Origin: Membranipora membranacea
Taxonomy: Eukaryota; Bryozoa; Gymnolaemata; Cheilostomatida; Membraniporidae
Direction: 5' to 3'
Assembly: GCA_914767715.1 (NCBI GenBank)
Contig: OU612075.1
Span: forward strand, 13,702,001 to 13,766,000
Length of the DNA: 64,000 bases
Both the position numbers and the translations under genes were made by a program. The stretch's first letter is position 1. The number at the start of each line of letters is the position of its first letter. Positions 51,401 through 63,591 of this stretch are shown one piece after another. A model generated the notes under the pieces. That model was given only the letters and a program-made list of their open reading frames with translations. It did no database searches and was not told the DNA's origin.

Positions 51401-54400
51401 GCTTTCCTAGAACTGTTGACACATAGTGGACAATCCGATTACATAATCTAATAATATTATTTTGATGATTGAGTTTATCTGATCCAGTCTTCAGACGATT
51501 GGTAAGGTATATGATTATCTTGAGCATGGCTTTTTGGTCGGACACTAGTACAATTATTGGGTAACCAACGGGTATAAACCCTATTATTTAGAGGCATTGA
51601 CCACTGTGCGCAGTCAAAATTTACAGTTAATAATATTTAGAGCGCAACTTTACAGCCTAAGTTTGGTCGGATCACCAGAGTGTTAGGGGATCAGTTAATA
51701 TCCTATACTGATGTTTTAACATCTGGTTTCTGTCTGTCACAGACAATCATTACAGCACCACAAAGAAGAGGTGATCTAAGAGGGCCAATCTTACTGCTTG
51801 TTTCACAATGTACATTGCGCATTTTGTAATTTAGTTGCTCGCAATGAGCATACCTAATTGAGCCACTCTGTTGTTGCTATGCAGTGTTGGTGGCTCGTTG
51901 AAATATTCAACCCACTTCCTTTTCAAAGTCAATGATGGCAATATAATTGTTCATTGACACATTAAATTTGATAGGATTGTTGCACCATGGTTTCAGCTGA
52001 TGAGAAGAGTCAAGTCTTTGTCTATTGTCACCCAGGTCAGCTGATTAATTACCTTGCTCCCGGAACATCACCTCTCCATCACCCCTCCGTGTGTCTGACG
52101 TTGTCAATGATGTCACTACGGTAGACCTATATAGTTACAGGAGGCCACTGCTTGCTAGGTTCTAACTTCTCGTGTACCATGCTGGGAACCTTTTTATAAT
52201 GCCTTGTATCATCATCTCTGGTATCTTGAGTTTGAAGGTTGGATCTAGAAAATCTTGGTTTGGAAGCTGAATGGAAGTCGAGCAGTCATTTCATGGTTTT
52301 AAAACAGAAACTGGAAAAATATATCTTTTTCTGTTGATGATAATTAGGGTTGTTTGAATTGAAACCCTTTTTAGACATTAATCACATGCCATTTTATCGG
52401 TAGTGTGAGGTTGGTGACACTATCTCTGAGCTGGTTTTGAGTTCATTGTGTTTTACACATATCTATTCACATATCCAAAACTGAGAGATTACTTCCTTCA
52501 GGTTCCTCCCAAACATTATCTTCTCAGGTGCTAGGATGATACAAAATGGCCGCTCAATCAAAGCTGTGATTCCGAGAAACTACCCATCCTCACTTCACAA
52601 CTGTAATGGGAATCCATGGACATGACGATTTCTAGTTTGGTGTGAACTGAACACATTGATACTCAACAGGCCATATCAGGAATAAAATAATCTATTAGGT
52701 GCTGTGTTAATAAAAGTCTGATAAAACTGTTTAACTAGTCTATCAAGCCTGAGATAAGACCCTTATGGTAATGCTAGCTAGCTTGTCCTTTTGCCCACGA
52801 ATCATGGCATATTAGTACTGGGGACAAAGAGCAAGGATTTTGTATGAGCGCTGATAAAAAAAGGTTAATGCCGCACCTGACTGAATGATATCTAAAGTAC
52901 AAGTACATACACTTATATTAGCTGGTGTAAAACACTTTACAGTAGCTCTGTAGAGCGAGGTCCTGCCGTCAGCGCGTCTGAATGAAGAACACAATTCAGT
53001 AGCTGCTGGTTTGAAGCCCTGATAATCCAGGGACTTCAAAATGCTCAAACAAATCCAAAAAAATAGGCGTCACTATTTTTGATCTTCTACCAAATGTATG
53101 GAGTTGTCTTTAGTAACATTAAGCATTAAGTACAGCCTCCTGACCCGATTTTCCTCTTTTCTAAATTAATTGGTAATGTAACATGTTTTCTCTTCTTCAG
53201 GGTAAATGCCAGAGGAAGGAACCTCCATGTAAATATCTTCACCCACCACAACATCTCAAAGAACAACTCTTACAAAATGGCCGACAGAATCTGGCTATCA
53301 AGTGAGTAGCGTAATGATCATCATTTTCGCATAGCATGAATCGCCACCATAACAATGCTCTTCCAATTCCACAACCGCCAATATTCATATGGTTTTACGG
53401 TGAAATGTTGATAAAAAACTACCGCAACTTTCCACAACAGGCTCAAACTTTCTACTCCTCATCTGTCAGCTTTATTGTGATTGCTACATGGCCTCATTAA
53501 AGGATAGCTGTTTTACCTTGACACTCCATATAAGGATGTATATATATATGTGTTGGTGATGTGATGATGTAGCTCTTGTGTCAGGCTCCACTCCCTGCAG
53601 AGTACTCTGTGAGATCAGAGCTCATTGCCTTATCCACTATAACGGATTTCGATTTCAGTCGTACAAATAGTGACCAAGCGAGAATGTTCTATACAAACAG
53701 GTACCACTGGAATCAAGTTCTAGCACAGAACCAGCTCGCAGCTGCCTCACAAATACCAGGTTTAATTCCCGGTATGGGAATACCTAGTGTTCCTGGCATG
53801 GCTGCTCCAATGGTAAATATACACAACTAACTCCATAGTGTAGCATGTAGTCTATGCTTGGTGTGTTCCTTCCATAGAGATGACACTATGGTACCTTCAC
53901 TGTAGGGCACATTGAAAGTTTGGAAAAGAGAGTTTTGATTTACGTTTATTGTTAGGTCAATGCGCAGATCGAGGCTGAATTCTCCAAGCATACAATGTAT
54001 CCCTTCAAACTACTACTTGCCAATGCTTTCGTATATGAATATTTTCACCGTTTCTATGAACATGATTTACCGCCAAGCCAGCAGCAATGAAGCAGCTTGC
54101 TATATTTATATCTAAAAGATATGTGATGACCCTAATGGGTGAACAATTTTGTACAAAGCATGTGACAGATTAACCTCAGGAAGATTTGACAAGCTAAAGT
54201 CCTGTGTAATTTTTACTAGAGCGCCATTCTGCTACGATCAAGGCGCCACCATATTTTTGTCGAGCAGTGGCTTTATCTGATCGCTGCTAAATTCTAACAT
54301 GACAACTTGCTAAATTGGTTGACTACCCACTGCTCAATGCTGTGCATATCATTGCTAGAAAACTAAGTATTGAACATTCATGCAGCTTTTGTGTGCCCCC

Positions 54401-57400
54401 ATTTTTCTGCTTCATCTGTGTGCCACATCGTATCAATTCTTGTCATTTCTGCTGAATCCACATGATCAGCTTACTAGCTGTGGTTAGATTAATATCACTT
54501 TTGACTGGTGGAATATTTTGACACCAAATTTTGCAAGGACATAGATATATGTGACCATTTTTGGATTTTGAGAATTTCCACGATATTGTGTGCTCTTTCA
54601 CATAGAACTGGTTATATTTGTCTGTGCTAGGCTTTAATTGATCCGTTTTTTGCCAATCACTGATCATTGTAGGCATCCCTACTGCTTCAAAAAGCCAGCT
54701 ATGAAATCCTTCTTTACTTTTTATAAGTTAATAATGCCATAGCTTGATTCTACCCCCTGATCACCATGCTTTAAATTTACACTGCTAAGGCTATGTCAAT
54801 CATACTACCACGGCCTTACTGATGATGCCCCAATGACGTAGATGAGACTGGTGATTGATTATATGCTATTTGTGTGTTTCTCTCTCTTGTTGGCATTGGA
54901 TGCGGGTGGTCGATATTTGAGCGCTGCTACGGCCGCCAATGCTGGTGTCCTACAGTCACATGCTGCTGTTGCGGGCCTAGCCAATCAGCAAGCAAACCAC
55001 GCTGCTGCTGCTGCCGCTATGATGACGGTTAGTAGATGATTGTCCTTCCTTGTAAAATACTCCCATTCATCCCATTCCTGTAAAACCCTACCTTGTCCAA
55101 TAACGTTAAAAAGCAGACAACAGTAGCTAGACAACTTCTACATCGCAATTTTAAATTAATAAATTGGCCATGGTTTGTGTGAGAACCAGGTGACAATAAG
55201 CAAGTCATTCTCTTCGGCATGCCGCCACCGTAGAATATATTTAATTAAAAGATGGGAATAATGATAAGGTGCTGGATAGATACTTGTCATAAATCATGCA
55301 AGGAAACATGGCTAGACTAAACCCACAGGTTTTATATGAGTCTGTCTAGAAAAATGCACCAGACTTTTTTACCGTTAAAACTTGCGCCCCTCCCCGCCCA
55401 CCCGTCACTTATAGCAGCATGCCATGATTATTTTTGTTGCTTCCGCTATGTACCATATTTATCCCACATTTTGATGGTAGTTAGAGATATTTGCATGTAT
55501 CACATTGCTACATCACAATGTATGCTGCTATGTCAAATCTCCTTTTTGCTACCCACTAGATGCTACTGATGTATGCATTGCTTGAGCACGTTGTTGCAAA
55601 TGCATGGCTACGCTGTTATGATTTGTTGTAACGCTGCTCATCATGTTATGCTACCATGTGTTAAACATGACTGTATATTATATATTTCGCTGACCTCTGT
55701 CAACCCTTGTCAACACATTATTTTGTTTTTGAAAAAATTTCATCATTTCCCATCTTTTAATTTCTAAATGGTATGCACACAAGCACTAAAGGGATTCTGT
55801 GACTCAAGCTTAGCTGTGTATTCTTTTATTCCGTGTCCAGGTGAATCTGCTCTCTCACTCGTTGTCTCGTTGTTTGAACTCTAGATGACCTTGTTTGAGA
55901 GACCAGATTTAACGTTTAGCTATACTGTTTCTTTATCGATTACACCCTTGTTGTCTTAGTCATGTATGCTTCTGTGATTTATTCTATAAATGACTTCCCG
56001 TGGGAGAGTTCTGAGAAGGAATCCATTAGTTTGGCTCCTTAACTCTGAAGCACGCTGTTACTGTAAATTTTCTATGACCCTGTCAAACTACTAGCTTAAG
56101 TTCTCTTTATGTTACCACATATCCTGAAGTTGATTTGACCAACCTAACCCACTTTTTTTATTGAATAATAGCTGCAACCATTATTGAAATATATGAGAAC
56201 TTCCGCTAAGAGTTTTACTGCCATATTTTGTAGACCAACTCTGCAGCTTTTTGCTTATTGTTGCTTTCATTCAGCAAAGCAAGAAAAAAGCTTAAAGATG
56301 TTTGAGTATTCTTTGACCTATATGTTCTGTTTTTAGCCTAATCCGTACCAGCTATATAACCAATATGGACTACAAGCCGCCACACCAGCTTCACACCTAG
56401 CTGCCGCTGGCGGTATGGGACAACTACCATTACAGTTTGCAGTATCACAAGGTGCGGCCTCCGCTGCTCATAGTGCTGCTCCCTCTGCTGCTACCGCTAC
56501 ATCAGCTACGCTAGACAGCCAGGGTATGAGTTTACCCCCCTGCCCCTCGGCCGCTGGCCTACTCAGATAGATAGAGTGATGAGTCTAGGTGTTGTCTCAA
56601 CATAAGCATGAACTAATTTAGCTATAGAATGGGATGGAATTGGTCAGGTCCCTCTAGGAAACATCAAGCAATGATGTTACTAGTTACTAGCTGGTCCTAG
56701 GTTAGTTTATTGCCGTAAACAAGACAAGTTAAAAAGTTTTATGATAGCATGTTGACCTTTGGCCCTAGTTCACCATGATATTAAAAAAATTCAATCAGAA
56801 TGCAATAGCAGTTGACCCGCTTTGCTTGTCAGTGCTGCTCCGTATGGATAATTATGTATAAAGTTTTCAACCAAGCGACCCTAAGCAGCCATCGTCTAAA
56901 CATTTGCATTAGTGGTGTAATGTATAACCATAGAAAACCATCTCCATAAGCTTGCAGCAATTGCTTCGAAGTTCCTGAAAAATAGCTGATAGGATAAAAT
57001 ATATGATGTAACGATTTGGAAACCCTAGAAAGTTTGACTGTAGTGGTAACGATCTACCTATCCTCTGACTTGTTGCTATGACCACCCAGTCTTGTCAATG
57101 TCCACTGATCAGGCTCCCTCTTTATCATGAGCTCTATACTAAGCCATAGAGAACAACTGTTTGAAGGCCCGCTAATATGAATATTATTACTTTCAACTTA
57201 TGTTTTCATTGATTCCTCAGCCGAACAAATATGGTACATCAGTTTCTATACTAATACCGTGCTGCTCAAAATAAATGGCTCAAATATCTCGTTTTTTTTT
57301 CCTGTTTTTGTTCTGGCAGTTAAGAAACCGCTATGGCTACCCAAACATTTGTTACTTGTCAGAAGAACATTGCATGGTTACCTTGCTTTATAGTTTTGAT

Positions 57401-60400
57401 GGCTTCTTAGACTGTTTGGCTGAAATTCAATTACAATGTACTCATCACATTGCTGTGTCAGTTTTAATTTTGTAGTTCTTGTATCCATGGCAAGCTTGAC
57501 CTTAATTAGAAATATGCTTAAACCATGTGAGTTAAGGTGGTATTGTGCCAGATTACCATCGGAAGCCAGCTTGATGTTCTTCATCAAAAGCTTGTGGATT
57601 GTTAGCGTTTATAATCAAGATCCGATTATTCTACATGATAAAATAATGTCAAGATTGTTGACATTGTTTTGTGTATTTTTTAGCTCTAGCCCAAATGCCT
57701 AATCCATCAGCAACATCTAACTCACAAATGAACGGCCAGAAGGCACCAAGAGCTGACAGACTGGAGGTATGTTTCCAAATCTATCTTCTCCTATTAGCTA
57801 GTAGTTGTGTTTTCTATTCTCCTTAGCTTATAGAACTTGAAAGTGACTTTGCGGTGCTAGGGGAAAACAACTTCCTGTTTCTGTACCCCTGACGAGCAAT
57901 CTGCTGAGGGCTTGTCTTTGCATTTCAACTCTTGCTAGGAAATGTTGTAAAATTCTGGCCAATTACTTACTATATGCGTAAAAAGTATGAAATACGGAGG
58001 TTGCCTTCCCCTGGCTCGGCGCGACTTCTTCTTTATGACAACCATTATTGTGAACTCATATTGCAGGGACCAAACCATGTCAACTTCTCATTACTGTGTT
58101 AGTCTCAATCTACGCTTGTTCCGTTTCCTGTTGAATTCTGATGTAGTTACTGTTAGTGTTAGTCATGAAAATTTAGTGTGTTCTATTTCTAGTTCTTCAG
58201 TGTTCTAGAAGCTGTTTTTTTAATACAACATAGAAATTCCGCGTAGAAAACTTAAGTAGTGAATTTTGGTTTGCTAGCTAGGTATTTCAACTTTATTCCT
58301 ACTAAGCATTAGGAGAAAAATACTAGAGTTTTACTTCTACTGCTCTGTTGTATAACTATCGTTTTGGCATTGTCGCCCTGCCAGTCTATTTAACGCTAGG
58401 TTTAGCCTGCTTAGTCATATTATCAAACTGCTGTCTGTCCCAACTTTGCTGCTGTCTGTAGCAAACTGCTGCCGCTGCCGGCGGTCGCAGGGTCATATAA
58501 CTGTCACTCCACCTCTGTAGATGCTGTCTTTGCCGCTATTTTGCTACCTCTTTGCAAGTCAGCCATTAAAACAGTAAAGCTGCAAGATCCCGCCTGTTTT
58601 GTATTTAACCCAAAATGCTGGCGCTATTGGTTAGCCAAACCAGTAGATACGGCAGTTTGACCTCGATACTACCTACTATCATTATCGAGCTAGCAGCTTT
58701 ATATTCCCGCCCAGCCTAGCTATTTGCTATCCTATGCTAGCAATAACAGCACCACACAACATCACTATTATTATCAGCACAATATGTTGCTTACTTTCAG
58801 TTTCAACATGAGGAAACAAATTGTCCCGGATAAGAATGACCGAAAATTTCGTCATTCTGTAAAACCTGGTTATCATTTTTAAATGATCGCCCCATCCAAC
58901 TTATAATCACGAAAGTGTAGTTAGCTGGAAGTCAAACTTGTGGTATTGGAGGAAGGGTTTGTACAGCTTCACACAGCATAAAGAGGAAAGACAGCGAGTT
59001 AAGATATAAAACTAAGCAGGCTAAACAATACCCTTTTAAAATACCCACACAATTTCAATTTATTTTTGTCAAACCCCACACCATAAACCTAAGTAATGTT
59101 TCTATTAATGTACTACTCTCTTTGCACACAAACTTGTCAATATTGTAAAGCTATGCCTTTGCACATCGCCATCTTTGTTATGGAAAAAATCAAACAACAA
59201 ACTTTCTATATTATGCCAAAGCTTTCAATGTCTGTCCCTTGTGAGCGAGTATTGCATTGAACAATCAATCGCATACAAAAAAGTTTGACTCTCGGGATTC
59301 CAAGCTCATCAATAGATAACGGAAATTCTATGAGATGTGTGCACTCTGAACTATAGTTGTGATTGATATTGTTATTGGAGGTACTACCTAGGGACATCTC
59401 AGTCTATTTGAATAAACTCTCCCGTGTTTTTTTAGTACTTTTCCATTAATATTCTATTGGATGACATGCGGTTATGACCTGCACCACGTTTGAGCTCATC
59501 TTTTTATAAAGCAAAAATAGCCCGACCATCAAAACACAGGTCCAGGGGCTCCTAGTATTTCATCTACATTGAAATGAAGGTTATATATCAGCCTAAGATA
59601 TACTTGAAGAATGTGATACATATATGGTCAAAAATTCATTTATCCTTGATCATGAACCTGCTGATATTTTCTAATAGTCATAGAGTGTTTGGATCTATCC
59701 CTTATTGAGTTATTTTCCTCCCTCCCATACTACTCTTGCTATAATTGTGTACATTAATCATGAATTTAATAATAGTAGATGTTGTGTTGCCCCCTGCTTA
59801 TCACACCTTACTTTCCAGCGGGGTTCTCCCGGGGCTCCATAGAAGATTCCAAAACTGAGAAACGAGAAACTCAAACTAACTTATACTATTGAGTCTGCCT
59901 GCCCTGTTTATGATTTGGTTTACATATTTTGGGTCATACTACTAAAAAACTGAGCTGCAAATAATTGACTACTTGGGAGAACCCCGCGTCAATCCGCCCC
60001 TGTTTTATTACTCGGTGTAGCTTGTAGTTAATAGTGAGTCAATGTTTAGGTCTGCCCGGACTACACTAAAGAAGGGAAATGTTCCATCCCCGAAAGCGAA
60101 TGTGAAAAAGCCCATCCTCCAGATTATGCCCTGACTGAGGATGATTTAGCAGTCGTGTGCATGGACTTCGTCAAGGGCAAATGTACGAGAGAACATTGCA
60201 AATATTACCACCCTACCACTAAACTGCTAGCTAGAGTCAACCAGAACAGAGCTGCCTTGGCTGCAGCCAACCAGGCAAATACGCACGCCGCTCAGCAAGC
60301 TCTAAGCCAGGTGCTAGCTGCAGCAGCTTTGCACCATCAATCGCCCACCACGGTACGGTTGTCTCTATTCTCTACTTTAGCTAAACAAATTAATCCAACT

Positions 60401-63400
60401 CTCTCTGACTCTCTGCCTTATATCATACAATAACTACTCAACAACTAAATACGCCCCTGCCCTGCTGCCCCCCTAAACAACAAAACAACTAGCAGTTTTA
60501 TTACTTGACCCACTTGGCTAATGTACGTACACCCCTTTTATAACATATTTTCCTCCCTCTCCCTGTTGTGCCGTGATGTAACCACTAGAGAGAGTCTACT
60601 ATTCTAATAGTTCAGAGTAATCTTTTCTTTTTATCCTTCACCTTCAAGGTTGGAACTCTTCTCAGCTTGTAATGTTGCACCTATAAGACATAGAGTTTTA
60701 ATTGCATGAAAGGAAAATTGTGGGTTTTGATATTTAGGAGCAACAAAATCAAGCAGAAGACTTTCATCCTTTTATTAATGTAGTTTGTACCGTTTTATTT
60801 CTTCCTTGTAACATCTGTCTTGTAGTTCGTGCAGGTTTAGAGCTTCGCAGTATTCTTAGCCGTGTCAATATTGTAGCCAATAACAACTGCTATTTAAAAC
60901 GCTCCCTTGTAACCTGTATAAAAGCATTCACAATTGTTATTCTTTAGGTAGCCTTTGCACAAAAACAACCTGGGAGCCCTTTAAATAACAGTTGTCGTAA
61001 ATTTTTCTGGTAGTTGCAGGGAATTGTAATCAGTTTTATTATAGCAGCACCTCTTAAAACCATATGTAGTAACGCTGAAATTTTCATTGTCTCACCATAT
61101 AAAAGCTGTCTGCTCTGTTAGTGTGTAAATCACCTATCGCTGCCTTGTATACTGCACAGTTTATTTGTAATAGTCTAAAACTATTTTCTATCGTGTGGTC
61201 TCACTTCCCGTGTGCCCTCATTTCACACTATAGTCAACAGTATGCTCAAAGTTTTAGTTTGGTAGATTTGTTCTCTCTTGACAATTGTGCACACAACTCG
61301 AAATTTCTTTGCAATTTTAACTGACACCAGAATAAAAGGGACTTAGTTTAAAGAGGTTAACGTGGTTTTAGGCTTAGGGTGGTTTAAACGATGGGTTTAC
61401 TAATAATTACATTTCTCCTTTTAGATTGCTGAAAATTCTGATGATATTTTATACTCATAAAAAAACTTAGATAATTTAACTGACCAATCATTGATAATTA
61501 TTTAGTGGAAACTCTGAAGACAAGCGTTATAATTTTTAAACATGTAACCTTGTACATCTGCCTTATTTTGCCACTCCGACAATCTTTCAATAGTTTTGGC
61601 TTACCCCGCTGCATACATAGTTTTCACATGTCTCATGGTCAAGATGTTCGATAGGCCTGATGTAGGCTTATCAGCAACTCATGCTTGTCTTCGCAGTTTT
61701 CACTTATATAGGCTGTTTGCTCCTTTCAGAGAATGTTTACAACCATGATGATGTCATAATGATGTCATTAGCGAGCTGCCCAGTGTACCCAGCCTCGTTA
61801 GCTTGTGGTATTATGCAAGTTTAGGCTTCATGCAATGGCTGGCAGCTTACTTGAACCGCAGGTTTTCATACCTGTTCTTTATTCTTTTTCACTACAATGT
61901 GGTAGCACACACAACTCTAAACAAAAAGCTTGGCTCTTTTAGGCTGCACCCCAATTAAATGCTGGCTGCTCTTTAGAACTTTAACCGGCAGGATATTTTG
62001 GATCATTGTCCCACTGACTTTAACGTCCAAAGCTGCGCGCTGGTCCATCATGTATTTACTCTTGAGTGGCTTAAATGTGGCACTTGCTGTTAAGATAAGT
62101 TTGCTCATTTCAATGGTGGTCCAGTATAATCAAATTACACTAATCATCGTCCACTCCTGCTGCTTTTTTGTGTCAGATACAACATAAGTTTTTTCTTTCG
62201 GCTTGATGTTTGAGAGTGATTTGAGCTAAGCTAAGGCTGCTGCAGTCAAATTATTTCTCCAACGCAGCAACAGCGGCTGCAGTTAAGGCACTGTAGTGTT
62301 AAATCTTTTTGTGTTAGAATTTTGTGTGCTATCAATCAAGCTATTAATAATGGCGAGCTAGAATACATATCCAAATTCACCCGTTTGGTCCGTCTCCAAA
62401 CAAAGAAGCTGACCAGATAATAAAGTTCCATTACTTGAAACCTGATTGAGATTTTAAATCACATGTTTCTTCAAAGCTTCCGTGTTTGCTGTCGGTCAAA
62501 CTGTAATGTTCATTTCTGGGTTTCTAAACCAGTTCAGTGGGTAGAGCTAGATTGGAGGTAATTTATTAGTCAAGTTTCAAGAACTTTACCCGCTGATCTG
62601 GCTTATGAAATGCTACTGACTGTGCAAATGAATCTTACATTAGTGCATGCATGTTTTCTTGCTATGAGTTGACTGCAAGACTACAAAATCAAATATTGCA
62701 TATCAAAACCAAAAAAACTTTAATTAACTGGGTGCCGTATTTTTTCTCTTTTATTTGGCTGCTTCCTATCTACTGACCATAAAACCACACGAACTACGTT
62801 GTGTTACCGCCATCTGCCACCTATCTGTGACCAACCAAACATTGGTTATACTTAAACAACGCTACATGCTGCTGTGCTGCTGTTACCTGTCTGACGACTG
62901 GCTCTGCTGCCACTGCTGCTGTCACTATGAATCATTGAACTGCTGTTGGCGATGACATCACTACCAATCCATGCTGCCTCCTGATGGCTGCTGTTACATA
63001 AACATAAACATGGCCACTGCTACTATTGCCTACTACCCGCTACAACTGGCTCATTGCTCCTTCGCCATTACCACGCCGCCAACTACCACCAAACCCAAAC
63101 CAAACCCATACCATCCACAATCTGAAATTACCAACACCAACATCAATCTGACATGGACCTCAATTGAACACTTATAGCCTCAGCAGCTGCTTGGATTGGG
63201 TCAAGGTCAAGCTGCCAGTGCCGCTACAGTAGCTGCTATGAATCCTCAGGTTTCACAGGCCGCCAGTGTGAATGCACTCTACCAAAGCGCTGCTCTACAG
63301 GCAGCTGGCCTAGGAGGTGGTGCCCAACTCACTGCCGGTGCTGCCGGATATGCTGGGCTTGCAGGCTACCAGGCACTCCCCACATCAGCTACAGGAAACA

Positions 63401-63591
63401 CAGCTTCTATTGGAGGGCTCCAGGTTGCCACTGCTTCAACCGCTTCTCAGGATGCTTCGCTTGGTCAGGCTCAGGCCAAGAAACGAGGAAGAGAGGATGA
63501 ACTAATACTGGTACATCTTATCATTCATCTTGTACTCTCATCAACTGTCCACATTCCCGGCGGAGCCCATGTCCCCCGCTCTCACTCATAA
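45487..63591 (+). CDS. MBNL: Muscleblind-like CCCH zinc-finger splicing regulator
   Basis: Muscleblind proteins bind YGCY motifs in pre-mRNA and control alternative splicing in muscle and nerve. Exons: 45487-45513, 45971-46144, 53201-53301, 53701-53812, 54842-55027 (start uncertain; 54956 also fits the phase), 56337-56523, 57684-57766, 60050-60352 and 63178-63510, or reading on to a stop at 63591. All phases join. The product is at least 500 residues, longer than vertebrate MBNL. Finger 1 ([17 protein letters not shown], then CKFAH) is C-x7-C-x6-C-x3-H. Finger 2 spans the splice FDSIK|GKC and is C-x7-C-x6-C-x3-H, followed by [16 protein letters not shown] long Ala/Gln-rich linker leads to RADRLE|VC, a degenerate finger 3 and a good finger 4 ([18 protein letters not shown]). 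The last exon is Ala/Gly-rich with the basic motif KKRGRED, a likely nuclear localisation signal. The 3' end may lie beyond the window. Confidence 0.93.
46145..49089 (+). other. Muscleblind intron between the finger-1 exon and the alternative first exon
   Basis: No exon is recognisable here. Near its right end are a TATA-like TATAAG (48865-48870) and a perfect TGACTCA (AP-1-type) at 48890-48896, about 200 bases upstream of the alternative ATG. They could be a second promoter. Confidence 0.45.
49090..49242 (+). CDS. MBNL: Alternative first coding exon of the muscleblind gene
   Basis: An ATG-initiated, 51-codon open frame begins [19 protein letters not shown] and continues Ala/Gln/Pro-rich to [11 protein letters not shown], then meets a donor (GGG|GTAATT) in phase 0. 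The finger-2 exon at 53201 also begins in phase 0, so they can join. An in-frame TAA at 49060 and the lack of a good acceptor just upstream argue for a first exon rather than a cassette. Composition matches the Ala/Gln-rich muscleblind linkers rather than random intron. Joined to 53201, this protein would lack finger 1 and the first Cys of finger 2, leaving fingers 3 and 4. It could instead be the start of an unrelated nested gene. Confidence 0.65.
49243..53200 (+). other. Muscleblind intron upstream of the finger-2 exon
   Basis: About 4 kb between the alternative first exon and the acceptor TTCTCTTCTTCAG at 53200. I found no coding exon, tRNA or recognisable mobile element in it. Confidence 0.6.
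55385..55655 (+). promoter_or_regulatory. YGCY cluster in the intron after the Ala-rich linker exon
   Basis: About fifteen YGCY tetramers (TGCT, CGCT, TGCC, CGCC), the muscleblind RNA-binding motif, fall in 270 bases. From base composition I would expect two or three. The cluster lies in the intron 55028-56336, whose host gene encodes the protein that binds this motif, so an autoregulatory splicing element is plausible. Confidence 0.4.
58395..58625 (+). promoter_or_regulatory. YGCY cluster in the intron splitting finger 3
   Basis: About sixteen YGCY tetramers occur in 230 bases, including a run CTGCTGCCGCTGCC. They lie within the 2.3-kb intron 57767-60049. A short exon-like piece (acceptor [18 protein letters not shown] codons) sits in the middle, but it would interrupt finger 3, so it is more likely a decoy or regulatory site. 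Confidence 0.4.
60353..62747 (+). other. Muscleblind intron before the basic-motif exon
   Basis: No coding exon is recognisable in this 2.4-kb part of the intron. It is AT-rich with scattered short open frames that lack any motif. An alternative donor for the upstream exon (AGCCAG|GTGCTA, after 60310) would shorten that exon by 42 bases without changing frame. Confidence 0.5.
62748..63079 (+). promoter_or_regulatory. Dense YGCY cluster upstream of the basic-motif (NLS) exon
   Basis: About twenty-three YGCY tetramers occur in roughly 330 bases, many as overlapping GCTGCTG runs, ending about 100 bases before the acceptor of exon 63178-63510. In vertebrates MBNL proteins bind clustered YGCY motifs upstream of an exon to promote skipping, including an exon of their own gene that affects nuclear localisation. 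The downstream exon here carries KKRGRED, so the same logic may apply. Confidence 0.5.

Noticed and set aside
53576-53700. Coding start of the exon at 53584 or earlier (open frame from 53576)
   Set aside because: Joining from 53301 at the 53584 acceptor meets a stop (CTG TGA) within ten codons. The acceptor at 53700 restores the correct phase and a linker-like sequence.
54922-55027. Acceptor at 54920-54921 after the best polypyrimidine tract for the muscleblind linker exon
   Set aside because: It would put the exon out of phase with the upstream donor at 53812. Starts at 54842 or 54956 keep the frame. Kept only as an uncertainty.
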